Of a DNA stretch of 64,000 bases, positions 1 to 12,764 are shown piece by piece. This DNA is from Boswellia sacra. Taxonomy: Eukaryota; Streptophyta; Magnoliopsida; Sapindales; Burseraceae. Positions within the stretch are counted from its first letter, which is position 1. Every line of letters begins with the position of its first letter. Where the stretch lies: assembly GCA_013180625.2 (NCBI GenBank), contig SNVD02008814.1, forward strand, positions 62,001 to 126,000. The letters are read 5' to 3'. Below the pieces are notes generated by a model. That model saw only the letters and a list, made by a program, of their open reading frames with translations. It did no database searches and had not been told where the DNA came from. Made by a program: the position numbers and the translations under genes.

Positions 1-2600
1 TGTATAAGTATTTATTAATGTTAAATTACAAAAATAATTTTTTGAAAGAAAGGATAAGGTAAATCTTTTAAAATATGGTAATGGTATATTGGATATTTTA
101 CAACTTTAAATAAGCTCAAAAAGAGCTTTTGACAAAAGCTTCGATTTTGAGCTTATTCTAAAAGACATATAACAGCTTTTTTAATCACTCATACGCTCTT
201 CTTAGTTGGTATCCAAACAATCAAGAAAGTATTAAGAAGAGCTTTTGATATTAAAAAAAAGCCAAAATAAATGCGCTCTAATCCTATTTTAAAATGAATT
301 TTTAACTTAATTTAATAAATAATAGTTTTGATATGTACCCTAAGGGTAGATGTTAAACCCTCAAAAATTGTGTAAATTCTCTTAAAAATTATAAATTCTT
401 GTGAAGATGGTATAGGAATTAATAAAGGGGTGTTCCGTTGGTGGAAAGGAAAGGGAGGAGGAAAGAAAAAGTGCAGTAAAAAAAAAAAAAATTGGTGGAA
501 AAAATATAGGAATGAGGAAAGGTCGTTCTTATGGAATTATAAAAGGAAACAAAAACTTAATTAATTAATTAGACAAAAATAACTTCAATGTTAGATATTA
601 TCATTTATTAATAACAAAAAAAACTTAATTTTTATTTTTAATAATTAATTATGGTAATAATATTATTACTTAAAAATATCAAATTAATATAAACATTTTA
701 AACAAATATTTCCATTTTTCTAGGATAATAATATAATGTCAAATAAACTAAATTATAGCAATATTAAAAATCTATTATTTATAATTTTATCTACTAATAT
801 ATTTTCAAAAAATAAAAAAAGAAAGAAATACTTCCAGTTTTCGGTACTCACTGTTCGCTGCTGGCCACCGTCAAATAGTATGGTTATGCTCACCACAGGT
901 GATGGAGTCGCTAGATTGTGATCTATGAATCCATCAAATTCTAGTCAATTTAGGACCCACCAGTTGGCCAAAAATGGCCTCGCCTTACTAGGATACCGTG
1001 GATGGATCTAGCATTGAAGGCAGAAAGATAAACCTGATCACGTCGATGAAGTCACTGGGGCTAGATAGATCACAGACTGACAATTCATTCAGTTTGGGAG
1101 GTGACGTTGGACGTTCGATTTCTTCCAATGGCGTCGTCAATCCACCGACCAAACATTGTAACCTCTTTTCTTTGTAAATTTATTTTTAAATAATATATAA
1201 TTATAATTATTCGTAATTAATTATGAGAAATTAATAAAATATTGGATAGGGTTATTTTGGAATATACGAAAAATGTGTAGAACTAGTTTTGTAATTTCGT
1301 ATAATTTTTCCTTAGGAAACAAACTTTCCTCCTAATCCTGGAAGGAAACAAGATTATCAAAGATTGGGGAAATATGATTATCAAGAAGCCATTTTCCCTC
1401 CATTTTTACTCAAACCGAATAAAAGAAAATGGATTCCTAAATAATCCACATTCCTTTCCAATCACTTCTAACCTAACCGAAACCATTTTTCATTTTCTAT
1501 GTCTTTAGTATATCAATTAGCAAATGACATTTCATTGCATGCAGACATTGTTAACCTTTTATAAAGGCTTGGAGAAGCTGGGACGAAGGGACAGCTCTAA
1601 ATGTGAGAGATCCCACGTTGTGAGGGATGGGTTCAATAGAAATGATGGGGAGAATTATAGGGACCCCCTTGTTTTGGTCAAGTCCCTTTGGCCCCAAGTT
1701 CTCATTTGGTAACAGTAAGAGCCCAATTTTAAACCGTCACTAAAGTATCTGTTACAGGACCGAGAATCTTCTCTGCAATGTCATCTTTACCCCTGTCTTT
1801 TGCCTTATTAAAAATGACCTAACAAATAATAAGATTTAAGATAATAAATTACACAAATGAATATTGTCCATCCGCGCCCTACCATTCAAATTCTTTTCCT
1901 TGCTCTCCATTTAAATTCTCTACCAGATTTTCAAACACACAGAAACACAAAAAGTTTCTCGAACCTTTGACCATCCGCCCCAATTTTCCTCATCTAACAA
2001 ACCCAAATTTGACAAAAATTAACACAACATAAAAATTAATAATAAAAAAATTGAGTTAAATCATCTTCTCGATCAAATTTTCATTTTCTTGGCATCCGAA
2101 CACAAAATATTTTCCCCTATCTCTTTAACCAATAACTTCTCTTTAATGTGAGGGTTTTTTTTTTTGTTTTTTATAACTTCTAATTTTTTATTTTTTTAAG
2201 CATCACCTTATCACCTTGTCTGTTGGATGCCTTCCTTCTTGGAAAGATCATATCAAGAATAGCCTTTGTTTATGAAAGCACATTAAGACTAGTGTAAGAC
2301 TCAAAGCACCAAGGCTACTTATTTTGCTAAAATAGCAAAGAGAGCGGATCGAGACAGCAAAGAGACAAGACCTCTTATGCCGAAAAAGTCAGAAAGTTGA
2401 GGGAAGACTATGCTACCAATCCTAGTTGGCACCGAAGCCAAGGGAAAGTTGGTTTAATCTATGAAAGAGAGGGAGAAAGAGGAGTGGAGAATAAAATCGG
2501 TGAGGTGAGTGAAGATGTTTACAGGGAAGAAGAAGATAAGGCAGAGAGGGAAGAAATAACAAAAAAAAAAATTGCTGATCTATGAAATATTGAATGAATG
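1..2600. other. AT-rich intergenic flank, no gene seen
   Basis: This stretch is AT-rich with homopolymer runs. The open frames here are short, have no recognisable domain, and overlap low-complexity sequence. A slightly GC-richer patch lies around 840-1160. I see no transposon terminus or RNA gene that I can support. Confidence 0.6.
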
Positions 2601-2609
2601 TTTTATTAC

Positions 2610-2715
2610 GGGGAAATTTAAAAAATAGATAGAATTATGGGCCCTTAGTGAAATTTAGACACATCTTGAAGAATTTTCATATTATAGACACTTTTTTAAC
2701 AAGAAGACTAAAATA
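2610..2715 (+). repeat. Left terminal inverted repeat of MULE copy A
   Basis: It matches the reverse complement of 9588-9698 through almost its whole length, including the block attttcat..tagacac and the block gactaaaatactctt. It also resembles the repeats of copy B, so the two elements are one family. Confidence 0.9.
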
Positions 2716-3039
2716 CTCTTATCCTTATATAATCGAATTTAGAAAAAAAAAGGAATAAACGAAACAAAGAAACCAGTCACTCCTTCATACATATCACTAT
2801 CCGAAACAATCTTCAACAGCTGAATCTGAGTAACAAGGTAAGAAAAATTTTCCTTAATCTCTCTCTAAATGGCATGAAAATTTCAGTAGATTGTAATATT
2901 TTTATTATTTATTATTTCGATAACTGTCAACCGCATTATGTAGCTTAAAATAGGGATATGTATGTGAACTAAGGTTAGAGATAGTACGGTTTTTGTCAAA
3001 ACTTACTAGAAATTAGCAATCATTGTGAGAAAATCTGGT

Positions 3040-3352
3040 ATTGGAGTCGACGGGGAAGAAAACGAGATTTGTCAAGCGTCATCGAGTGTCGAGGGGTTGT
3101 GTCGGATCGATTCTCAACATGTCAAATGGTCATGTCGAGTGTCTAGGGATTATGTCAAGTCTAGGATCGAGTGTCGTGTTAGTGCGTCAAGTGGAGTGCC
3201 GAACATGACGAGTGTCGGATGTAAATTTCATTGAGTTTGTGTATCCAGTATATGTGTCGCATTAGTCAAGCGTCGATCGTCATGCATCACGTGTCAAGTT
3301 GGTTGTTGTGTCGAGTGTCGAGCATTTGGTGTCGCGTTTCATCGAGCGTTTA
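3040..3352. repeat. Subterminal array of short CG-containing motifs (copy A, left)
   Basis: Degenerate copies of gtcgagtgtcg / tcgagtgtcggat recur in both orientations just inside the left terminal repeat. The sequence is CpG-rich against an AT-rich background. Equivalent clusters lie at the right end of this element and at both ends of copy B. The placement suggests transposase binding sites, which is an inference. Confidence 0.75.
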
Positions 3353-3443
3353 GGTAGAAATGTCATTTTTGTGGCTTTTGTAACCAATTTCATAATGATT
3401 TTTTGTCCACAGACTTATATGATATCTTTCTATCAAGTAGGAA

Positions 3444-5440
3444 ATGGAAACTTTACGCATACTTATTGTATACAATGGTTGTTGGACTATGCAAGAGAAT
3501 GGTGCTTATTTATACATCGGTGGGAGGGCGAAACCATTGATAATTCGTAGGTCTACTACCTATAATGAGTTGGTTGACTGTATTAGTACTAAAATGGGTT
3601 GGGATCTTTGTAAGCATAACATAGGTTTACAGGTTCAATTTACTTTTAAGGGTGTTCCGCCAATGCCGACTCCTATTGAGACTGACAACGATGTTTGTTT
3701 CTTTGTACAACATTGTTTGGAGGACCAACAATCATATACACCATTCATTGTTAAAGTTGAAGATAGGGAGAAGTAAAGATAGAGGTCAGGATCCGATGTA
3801 GTACGTAGGCGACAAAGATATGCTCATCCCTCTTTGTTCCGCTCAGCAAGTGGAAGCAACCAATTAAATGAGTCCACTCCTGTTTGTGCATAACCACAAT
3901 TGAATGATGATGTTGGCATTGAGTTTGAGTAGTATTCAAGGCATGCAGGGCATGAGTCAGTTGGGATCTTAGTTGAAAATGAAGAAGGGGTGTGTTCGTC
4001 GATGCCATCGAGATTGGTATGTCATCTTGATAGCATTAGAGAGTTTGAGAGTTTAGGTACTATTGATGTTAATAATGCTAGTGATGATGTTAATGATGAC
4101 AATGGTGGTGATGAAGATCACGAAGATAATGATGATAGTAGTAATGATGTTAGTGAGCATGTTGATGATGACAATGATGATTGCACTATTCGTATTAAGA
4201 ATGATGCTGAGGGTTTGGATGCTTTTATTGTTGGTGACCAGGATGTAGACAGTTCACATTTTGATAATGATGAACAGAGCGATATCTTGAATGATGTGAA
4301 CTAGGATGTACCATTTACCATTCCTTCTCCAATTCACTCTGTACCTACTCTTACACTATACAGACATCAGCAAAATTCGTTGTCGAATAATGAGCCGAGA
4401 GTGGATACAAATCGTAGACATGAAGAAGCTAATTTGGGCTCTAAGAATGACAGTCGTCGGGCTAACTAATTCAAGTGGATGTCGCCTATTGTGCATTCAT
4501 CATCCACAGATGGCGATGATGCTTCATCGTTTGTAGTTGACGGGATTAAGGTTGGGGTTGGGCAGATGTTTAACAGCACAACAGAGCTTCGTGAAAAGTT
4601 ATCGAATTTGGCATTAAGATGGAACCTTTAATTCAAGGTGAGGAATTCCAATGCAACAAGGTTTGAGGTTGTCTGCCGTGCTGAATCTTGTAAATGGCGT
4701 TTACGTGCCACAAAGGTAGCCGATTCATGTTTCTTCCAAGTAAAAAAGTATAAAAACCATCACACATGCTCCAGAGCCAGACTTCACCCAAATCACAAAT
4801 AGGCAACTGCACATGTCATTGGCAAACATATTAAAAGCAAATTCGTTGAGGCATCGAGAATATATCATCCAAAGGATATTATGTCTGATGTTCAGGAGTC
4901 ATTAGGTGTTAATATGACATACAACAAGGCATGGAGGGCAAAGGAGGCAGCTTTGTAGGAACTTCACGGATCCTATGAGGAATCATTCACACTACTCCCC
5001 CAGTACATGTACATGATTGAGAAAGCAAACCCGAGGACCAAAATTTCTTTGCAAACCGATGACAACAACCATTTTAGATACTTTTTCATGAGTATGAGGG
5101 CCTCTATTGCTAGATTTGTATCATCAATTAGGCCAGTTATCGCAGTTGATGATTCTTTTTTGAAAGGAAAATATAGAGGAACAATGTTTTTGGCTTCTTG
5201 TATGGATGGAAATAAACAAATATACCCCTTGGCATTTGGAGTTAGGCATTCTAAAAATGATGACTCGTGGAACTGGTTCATGAGACAGTTGTGTGATCAT
5301 GTTGTACAAAATGTCCAAAATCTTGTTTTCATTTCTAACCGTCATCGTAGCATTGAACGAGCTATTATAGCAATTTTCTTTCATGCATTGCATGGATTGT
5401 GCACTCATCATCTGAAGGGTAACTTGAAGGTAACTTTCAA
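3444..5440 (+). pseudogene. mudrA-like MULE transposase, broken and 3'-deleted (copy A)
   Basis: Recognisable pieces run in order. 3444-3776 is the N-terminal PB1-like segment. 3990-4304 is a strongly acidic stretch of Asp/Glu repeats. About 4530-4800 is a MuDR-type DNA-binding domain with C-x4-CKWR and a downstream HHTC. 4870-5430 is the catalytic core, including DDSFLKGKYRGTMF and the terminal CTHHLKGNLK. Stops interrupt the reading, for example near 4629 and 4957. The position that is normally the second catalytic Asp (FISDRH in the family) reads FISNRH here. Homology stops at about 5440, so the SWIM zinc finger and C-terminal knuckle seen in copy B are missing. In an intact element this protein would bind the terminal repeats and cut and rejoin DNA in the nucleus. 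Confidence 0.85.
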
Positions 5441-5489
5441 GGTAACTTTTATATATGTGATTTTGTCATTGTATAAGACATTCATCTAT

Positions 5490-5650
5490 GAAACATTCAT
5501 TTATGTGCTTAGTCAATGTATGTCACATTAATGTATTAAACACAAATTTATGTGCTTTTTCATTAAACTAAATATTCATATATGAGATTCTCCTTTATGT
5601 GCTTTGTCTAGTTTCATGTATGAGTATAAAGCCTTTATTTGATGCAACAA
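5490..5650. repeat. Remnant of inter-gene tandem repeat (copy A)
   Basis: AT-rich phrases with tatgtgctttgtc and cattcat recur here. Read in reverse they resemble the 47-bp repeats between the two genes of copy B (16625-16805), as expected for an inverted copy. The repeat marks the zone where the 3' ends of both genes were deleted. Confidence 0.55.
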
Positions 5651-5916
5651 CTCTCATTTGATGTCGTAGCCTAAGAATACTTAGCTGAAAAATACTTATT
5701 AATTGTTTAGGTGACTATAACTCCAGAAGTAACATCAAAGAAGATCAACAGAGATGTGATCACAGAGCGCAGTCACCTTTACAAGGAGAAATACTTGGTT
5801 GAAAGAATTATCACCTATATGATGGGCGTTAGACTCTCTTTATGGCAGATTGACCCTGTCAGAGTATTGTTCACATTGACTCACCCTGTCCACTCTTTGT
5901 ACTCACCCTTTCCACA

Positions 5917-8790
5917 TTGACCCATGGTCTTCCAACGAGGGGCATCTCTCCAAGAACAAATTGGACCATATCGGCCTCGTTCATCCAGTTAATGCCGTCC
6001 AGTCTGTCCGAGTATTGTTCCCATAACAACTTCACTTTCAACTATAATTTCATGAGTTCAGTTAGCGCATTGAAGGAATCAAAAATTAACTACAAATTCA
6101 GATGTTTATGAAATACGTACCCAAAATGTGGTGTCCAGGAAAGCAGACCTCTGGACACCAGGTGCGGCCATAGCGCGAAGCGTAGCATCCATAAGTAGCT
6201 ATCCATGTGCTGAATACAGTAATAGTTATCAATAATAATTCGAAATGTATATTGCAATATTGGAGGAGACGAGAAAGACTTAAACTACCTCAGATGCAAG
6301 CCAGTGTAACGGCCTCAGCAGCGTCTTGAAGAACGCACGATCAGCAATACAGACGCTCAAATTAATATCACCCTCCACGTCCCCTAATCATGCATCGAAG
6401 GCCTCGACATCAGTAGTTGCTAGGGGGGCACGTGGGTCAAATAGTGTAACCCAAGTCCACAAGACAAGACCGGTGTCTGTATCCACGGGGGGCTACTGAT
6501 CTGGTCTCTCTGCAGGCTAAACAATCGGGGCCTTTGGTGTAAATGCTGATCGTCTGGGGCTTTCTCCTGTGGCTCAACCTCACCCTCTTCCTACACGGTG
6601 GACTGACAAAGGGGCTCCGCTTATGCTTTCCCGAAAGTAGCTAGTGACCTCGACGCGAAACAAAGCCCATGGGAGGAGCATCAGCGGCACGAACACTCAG
6701 ATCCACGGGTTTCGGTTTCGTTGGCTGCTGGCCTTCACCGTCATCGCCCGAACCTCTATTCGAATCCTGTATTAAAGCAAACCTCAATGTCAAGTTAAGC
6801 ATGGAATCACAAAATCTATTTTGTAACTTTTTCAACGTATTATGTCAGCGTATCCAAAGTGGCCACCTAGTAGCACAACAGCCTTACCCAGAAGAACTAT
6901 CTCCTCCCACATTTGCTTGTTCTTCGCTCATAACAATGCAAGCTCATGCAGAACTGTGCTCTGGAACTCATCATGGACTGCTACGCTTGTATGTCATTAT
7001 TAACGATCACCTTCATGAACCAATAAAGCAGCAAATGTAAACGGATAAGAATACGAATGTAAATTTTCATTACATACCTTTAGGCTTGGAGGGACATCGT
7101 GTACAGGAGGAGAAATGTCATGGTAGGTGGTCGCACGACCCAACAGAGGAATCGAATTGCCAGCAAGTCCATAGCTGTCAAACGTCTCCAGCGCAGGACT
7201 GATAGGGGTGCTAACTGTGTCCATATCTACCCCCACGTTAGGCCTATCGATGGGACTATGTCTAGCGGCATGAGTTCCGGATGGATCCTCATGATCGTGA
7301 CTCTCGTACGCTGGATGTGTAGGACAAACGGGGGAATAAGGCAACAGAGACTGCATACAGACATCACCTATAGGACTGGATGTGTCTCTGGCTGGCCCCA
7401 CATCAGGTCTAATAGGGGAATTTTGACCAGCAGGAGGTGGACTCTGACCAGCAAGAGGTGGAGCTGATAGATCCTCTGTGGGAAGTGGCTCAATCCTCTC
7501 TTCGGTCAATAATGGAGCATCCACAGATGTTGCCCAGGCTACATGTGCACCTCTTCAGATGCCAACTACTTTAGTAAGCCTAATATACCAATGTGCCCTC
7601 TGCTCCACCTTAGATGGCTCCAAAACGACGAGTGGACGAGCCTGCATCAACAAATAATCCATCAAATTAAATAGTGATTTGCTGTGATCTTATAAACAAG
7701 AAAAGTTAATAAGACAGGGGAACATTACATACCTGTCTCCTAACCAGCAGGACATCACGTTTGATGATGTCCTTCGACGGGGTCTTCTTTGTCTCCCACT
7801 TCAACAAGCACGATATCCTCCCCTCTAAGTCTTTGCCCACTCGCCCATATGTCGCGCCAATTTACGGAACGGCCTCGTACAAAGCAAATAATAAACACGT
7901 CAACACACTTTTTTTGCAGTATGTTTCTAAATAGCGTAGGGCACCCTTCTAATTTATATCTCTCTACATGCTTCATCTTCGCTTGGGGTCGCTTCTCATA
8001 TTTTTCTAACCTGTCGTCCAAAGCGTTTTTCATTCCTTGAATTGTCATATCAAAAGACACCGAACCCCATGGATAATTGTTAAAATTATCCAGTGTGTTG
8101 ACAAAATTCAACCACACACGGGAGATAAGTCGGCATCAATCTCGTGTCATGAAAAAACACTCTAACACGTAGAATAAGGCCAGCTTCACAACATCCTCGT
8201 CTGGCATACGAGACACATTCAATTTTTGAAGTCTCCCATAGAATTCCCTGAGCTCCATGTCCTCGACCTCGAAGTACGTATCCAACAAAGGACACAGATT
8301 TAACACAGTTGGTTTAGTGGCATGGTGGAAGCAAATCTCAATCCGGTAGCCAAACCAAACTCTTGGGCAAAAAAACGAATCACTCTTCCTGCAAAGAAGG
8401 AACAAAAAAAACTTAGGATGCCGATAATGTAACAAAAAAATAACTACAAATACCAGATGCTCAAAAATAAGATTTTTTAACTACATTGCAGTTCAAAATC
8501 ATATTTTTACCTTCAATAAGGAACCGCATCTTTTCATCGTACCCGATTGTGTTAACCTCCCACAGAAGCACATTGTGCACCAACTGAGATGGAAGGAACA
8601 GCTCTCAAATGTCTAGCATAAACCCAAAACGTATATTATGAAACATCTCTTTTTGCCTCGCACTCAAGTTCGTGCAAATCCATTCAATACAGTCCAGACC
8701 TGCCAAGTTTGTGATCACCGCATGGTAGTGCTCATCAACAGTGTCTTCAGGATGAAGGATGGTCCAAATTCATTTTTCATTTGCTTCAAC
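5917..8790 (-). pseudogene. ULP-like protein gene (DUF1985 + C48 peptidase), broken (copy A)
   Basis: Reading leftward from about 8790, the frame-broken product starts with the DUF1985 segment (matches to DCIEWI and SQLVHN in copy B). It continues through 8136-8435 (LLDTYFEVEDMELREFY) and 7755-8117 (WLNFVNTLDNFNNYPWGS). A Pro/Ser-rich linker follows at 7000-7560 with PPAYESH-like phrases shared with copy B. About 5917-6030 holds the start of the peptidase region (GEMPLVGRPWV). The catalytic His, acidic residue and Cys segment is absent, because the homology ends at PWV. C48 peptidases cut ubiquitin-like modifiers from proteins; the role of these element-borne copies in transposition is unknown. 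Stops and frame changes occur throughout. Confidence 0.8.
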
Positions 8791-8864
8791 CTGCAAATAC
8801 AAGGCTGTTATAGTTAAATATGATGCAAAAAAGCAAAAAAAAAACAAAGCTAAAACAAGCAACC

Positions 8865-9235
8865 TGCCAAAACGCTCGACACAACTTGATTAAGCTCGAC
8901 GAGCTCAATAGAGCTCGATAACGTAAACTGACAAAACTCCTATCCGATACCTCCAACCGACTATACGACTTCGTCGGATGTCGGATTATTCGAGTGTCGG
9001 ATGCATAACCCGACATTCAACACAAGCTTTCATCCAACATATCGAGTGTCGGATACATGATTCGAGACATCGATATGTCGATTTTCACGAAACTGACACT
9101 CAATGTCTTCGAAAATACACTGATATCGAGTATCGGTTGTGAATCCAACACGACTCAATAGGAAGTGTCGAGTGTCGAGCTGTGTCAAGATAAATCCGAC
9201 ACTCGTCATCGTCTACCTCGCGTCGAAACCCTTCA
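8865..9235. repeat. Subterminal array of short CG-containing motifs (copy A, right)
   Basis: Repeated gagctcgat / cgagtgtcgg / tcgacactc phrases in both orientations mirror the left array at 3040-3352. Confidence 0.75.
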
Positions 9236-9587
9236 GTTTTCATAGTTTTCATGCACATCAAACTACCAAAATCACCTAATAACACTAGATTTATCCCTAA
9301 AAACGCAGAATAAGTTCACAAATCCGACAGAAACTCAAATCCCTAATTAAGATTCCCTAAAAACTAAATCAAATCTAGCAAAACAGAAAACAACCAAATA
9401 AATCACTAAAACTACGAAAAACCAATGAACAAACTACCTCAATGTCGATTCTTGCTTTTCTCGGCATCGTCTTGCTTCTATCCTTAGAGGATGCTCATCT
9501 TGGTTTGCGTTTTGAGCAGTGTCGAGGGGTTTCAGAAATATGTATCTGAAGAGGAAAATAAGGCTTTGAAAAAAAATTGAATACATA

Positions 9588-9698
9588 AGAGTATTTTAGT
9601 CTTTTTATCAAGAAAGTGTCTATGGTATGAAAATTGTTTCAGGATGTATCCAAATTTCGCTAAAGGCATCTAATTCTGTGCATTTTTTCAATTTTTCC
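9588..9698 (-). repeat. Right terminal inverted repeat of MULE copy A
   Basis: It is the inverted partner of 2610-2715 and ends atttttcc directly before the target duplication ttttattat. Confidence 0.9.
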
Positions 9699-9707
9699 TT
9701 TTATTAT

Positions 9708-11248
9708 TGTATTATTTCAGTAAGTGAAATGTCGAATACCCTTACAGTGTTAATCCGAGTCAAACCAGCACTTGAAATTGGGGTTCTTACTGTTAGTAAA
9801 TGAAAAACTTGGGACATAATAGGTAATGTTTGTTTTTATCAATGACACTTTTTGTTATATCTAAATACCTTTTAGAATTTAATTCATATCATTTAAAAGT
9901 ATATTTATTTATTTATTTTTATATCTCTAAAAAAATAGTAAGAAAATATCAAATATTTAATATGACCTTTTTACCTTTATAATAGAATATGAAAAATGTT
10001 TATATTATATTTGTTACAATATCCTTTCAAAATTAATTAGTTTATAAAATTAAATCAAAATTATTGATAACTATATATTTAATATTTATTAATTATTAAA
10101 TTTATTTTTAATTTCTAATTAATTATATTTTATTTAAATTTATTCTTTTTTAATTATTTATCAAATTTTTTAAATTAGTTATTTTAGCTAAAATATATTA
10201 ATAAAAATAATTGAAAAACAATATAAGAAATTTGATCCTTAAGATTTAACCAACAACATTGTCGTCATCTACACCAAGGTCGAATCCTCATCCACAGCCA
10301 CAGCCACCAGGCCGTCTTGTTCTTATCCACATTAACACTATTGTCATCATCAACCACAATACCCATCCTCATCCACTGTCGTCGCTCCACCAGGTCTACC
10401 ATCACCATCATCACCAAGCCTGTCCTCATCCACCCCCGTTGCCAACATCACCATAGAGCCCACCACTGCTGTGTTCTCACCCACATCAACACCATCGCCA
10501 TTACCATCACACTTGTGTCCTCATCCACTACTGTCACCACCAGATCCACCACAAACACCATCGTCATCATCATCAAGCTCATCTCCTCATCCATTGCTAC
10601 TGCCACCATTGCCATGTGAGTCAACCATTGTGTTCTCAGCCACATCAACACCATCGCCATTACTGGATGTGGATGAAACAGCTGATTTGAGGAATAGAGT
10701 TCACGGAGGGAATGAAGATTTGACAGCAACAGCTAGGTCAAAGAGAGAAAAAAATTACAATTATTTTTTTATATAAGTGTATTTATGATATTTTTATACA
10801 TTTAGATTTTTTGAATTAAAAAAAAGATAATTTTTTTCATTTTTTATTTAAGCATTTATATCTAAAAATAAATAACTAAAATCTAAAATAAACATATCAA
10901 AATTTTTAAGTTATTGAATTCTATTTAAATTCAGATTTTACAGTCTAAAACAATCGGAACTTGTGTTGACCAAAACTTGGTGGTCTCCAGATAATTCCCA
11001 AATGATGTGATGTATTCATACCGTATTTCTTCCATGACACATTGCAGTTTTGTTACATACATCACCCACACACAGAAGAAGACACTTCTGTTACGTTCAT
11101 TAACAAGGATATTTTATTGAAGTCAATTTTACTTTAGCCGCTGCAAGACTTGACATTACTATATTCTGCCTTGCTTTTTTTCAATCGCAACACAAGTTTT
11201 CACACGAATCACGCCCAAACTGCCTCTCGGAAGTCAATAGTGAGAGCT
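9708..11248. other. Spacer between the two MULE copies
   Basis: About 1.5 kb of AT-rich DNA containing one low-complexity block (10255-10680, listed separately). No domain is recognisable. Confidence 0.6.
10255..10680. repeat. Low-complexity minisatellite of cca/tca phrases
   Basis: Imperfect short repeats (catcaccac, tcctcatccac, acaccatcgtc) fill this block. They give His/Pro/Ser-rich frames on one strand and Met/Val-rich frames on the other. Opposing frames with such composition are an artefact of the repeat rather than evidence of a gene. Confidence 0.7.
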
Positions 11249-11257
11249 TAAAAAGTT

Positions 11258-11375
11258 GGAAAATTTGAAAAAATAGACAAAATTAGAGGCATTTACTGAA
11301 ATATAGACATATCTTGAAAACTTTTGATGCCATAGACACTTTGCACATGAAATGACTAAAATGCCCTTAGTAATT
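11258..11375 (+). repeat. Left terminal inverted repeat of MULE copy B
   Basis: It matches the reverse complement of 20435-20549, sharing gaaaaaatagac/t, cttgaaaacttttgatgcca and gactaaaatgccct. Confidence 0.92.
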
Positions 11376-11884
11376 CAATTTATTCCTAACACTCTTTATT
11401 TCCCTCTTCCCTCCACTTACCTCTTCCTATTCCATAGCCGTCTGTTGTTGAGCTTCAACCCCTCGACACCGTCGAAGCTAGCAGTCTGAAATGCAGCACC
11501 GTGAACATATAACAATAAGTCTGTTCACCCAAGGGAGACACTTCATTTGGAACATTTGAGGATAGAAGCAAGAGGAATGAGATGAGAAGCAAAAGCATTT
11601 GGTTCGAGTAAGTTAGTATTTGTTTTTTTTTTATTTTTTGTTTGTTTTCTTGATAGTTTGAAGTGATATTTTCCTTATGAACATTGAAAATAATGCTTAG
11701 ATTAGGCATAACCCAAAATATTAGAATGTAGCAAATTTACACATTTGAATTAATTAGGGATTTGAGCTAGATTTAGGGATTTTGAATTTGGGATTTGAGT
11801 TTTTGATCATATTTTGTGCTTATTCTGTGTTTGTGAACTAAATGAAGTATGATTTGGATGTTTTTTTGGTTTGATGTGTGTAAA

Positions 11885-12680
11885 AGTGGTGAAAACCAAC
11901 ACGTTTCATCGCGACGTAGACGATGGCGAGTGTCGGTCTTCGATCGACACTCGACATCATGTGTCGAGTCCCATCAGATGCATCAACTGACACTCGCCAT
12001 CAGGGTATTTACGAAGACATCGAGTGTCGATTTCGTGTAAACGACATCTAGGTGTATCAAAACCATGTCTCTGATACTCGACAACAGTATAATTGGGAAT
12101 GTCGATGTCGGTTTTATGGTTTCAGAGTCAGTTGTCAGTTAATATGAAATGACACTCGATGAAAGTGAAATTAGTTTCATCGACGAAATGTGTCGAGTTC
12201 CGTCGGATGCTGTAACCAGACATTCGCCATCAAGGCTTTTACATAGACGACAACGAGTGTCGGTTTCATGTAAAATAACATCTGATGCACCAAAACCATG
12301 TCTCCGACACTTGATGACATGTAATTAGGGTATCGAGTGTCAGTTTCATGGGCTTCGGATGTCGTTGTCGGTTAACGTTAAACTGACAATCGATGAAAGT
12401 GAAAACACTTACGTCGAGTGTCTGATATAAAATCTGATATGACTTGAAGCCAGGGAGACAAATATGAAGAGTATACTTTGTCAAATTTTGAATCCGACAC
12501 TCGATGAGGTTGACATCCAACATAGTCGTATAGTCGGATGTTCGACCTCACGTATGTCGGTTCTAGGAATCCGACATAAGTTTCTTCGGACACTCGATGG
12601 ATTTCATTGAGCGTCGATTTCTTTATTCAAGCTCTATCGAGCGTGTCGTGTTCCATTGAGTGATGTCGAGCATTTTGACA
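11885..12680. repeat. Subterminal array of short CG-containing motifs (copy B, left)
   Basis: This is the longest of the four arrays. Phrases such as cgagtgtcggtttcatg and ccgacactcgatga recur over about 800 bp, some as larger duplicated units (compare 11990-12060 with 12230-12310). Confidence 0.8.
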
Positions 12681-12764
12681 GATTGCTTGTTTTAGCCTTG
12701 TTTTTTTTACCTTTTTTCCATCATATTTAACTATAATATACTATTTTTTTTGGCAATTTGAAGC

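Larger units (their letters stand above)
2610..9698 (+). mobile_element. Mutator-like element (KI/mudrA-ULP type), copy A
   Basis: A 7.1-kb DNA transposon. The first and last ~105-110 bases are inverted repeats of each other (left starts ggggaaattt; the right end read in reverse starts ggaaaaattg). The flanks carry a 9-bp target duplication with one mismatch: ttttattac at 2601-2609 and ttttattat at 9699-9707. Inside, a mudrA transposase pseudogene on + converges on a ULP-like pseudogene on -. MULEs pairing a transposase with a DUF1985/C48 ubiquitin-like-protease gene are known in plants (Kaonashi elements in Arabidopsis, CUMULE in melon), and I place this copy in that group by gene content. 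Both genes are broken and their facing 3' ends are deleted, so the copy cannot act autonomously. Confidence 0.9.

Noticed and set aside
420..1470. Possible Tourist-like MITE between ggggtgttccg and a similar inverted phrase
   Set aside because: The inverted match is too short and I found no reliable 3-bp duplication.
736..2585. Three open frames of 61-62 codons in the left flank
   Set aside because: No domain, no codon bias or homologous neighbour; lengths expected by chance in AT-rich DNA.
10259..10776. His/Pro-rich and Met/Val-rich frames on both strands
   Set aside because: They follow from a low-complexity cca/tca repeat and have no gene-like structure.
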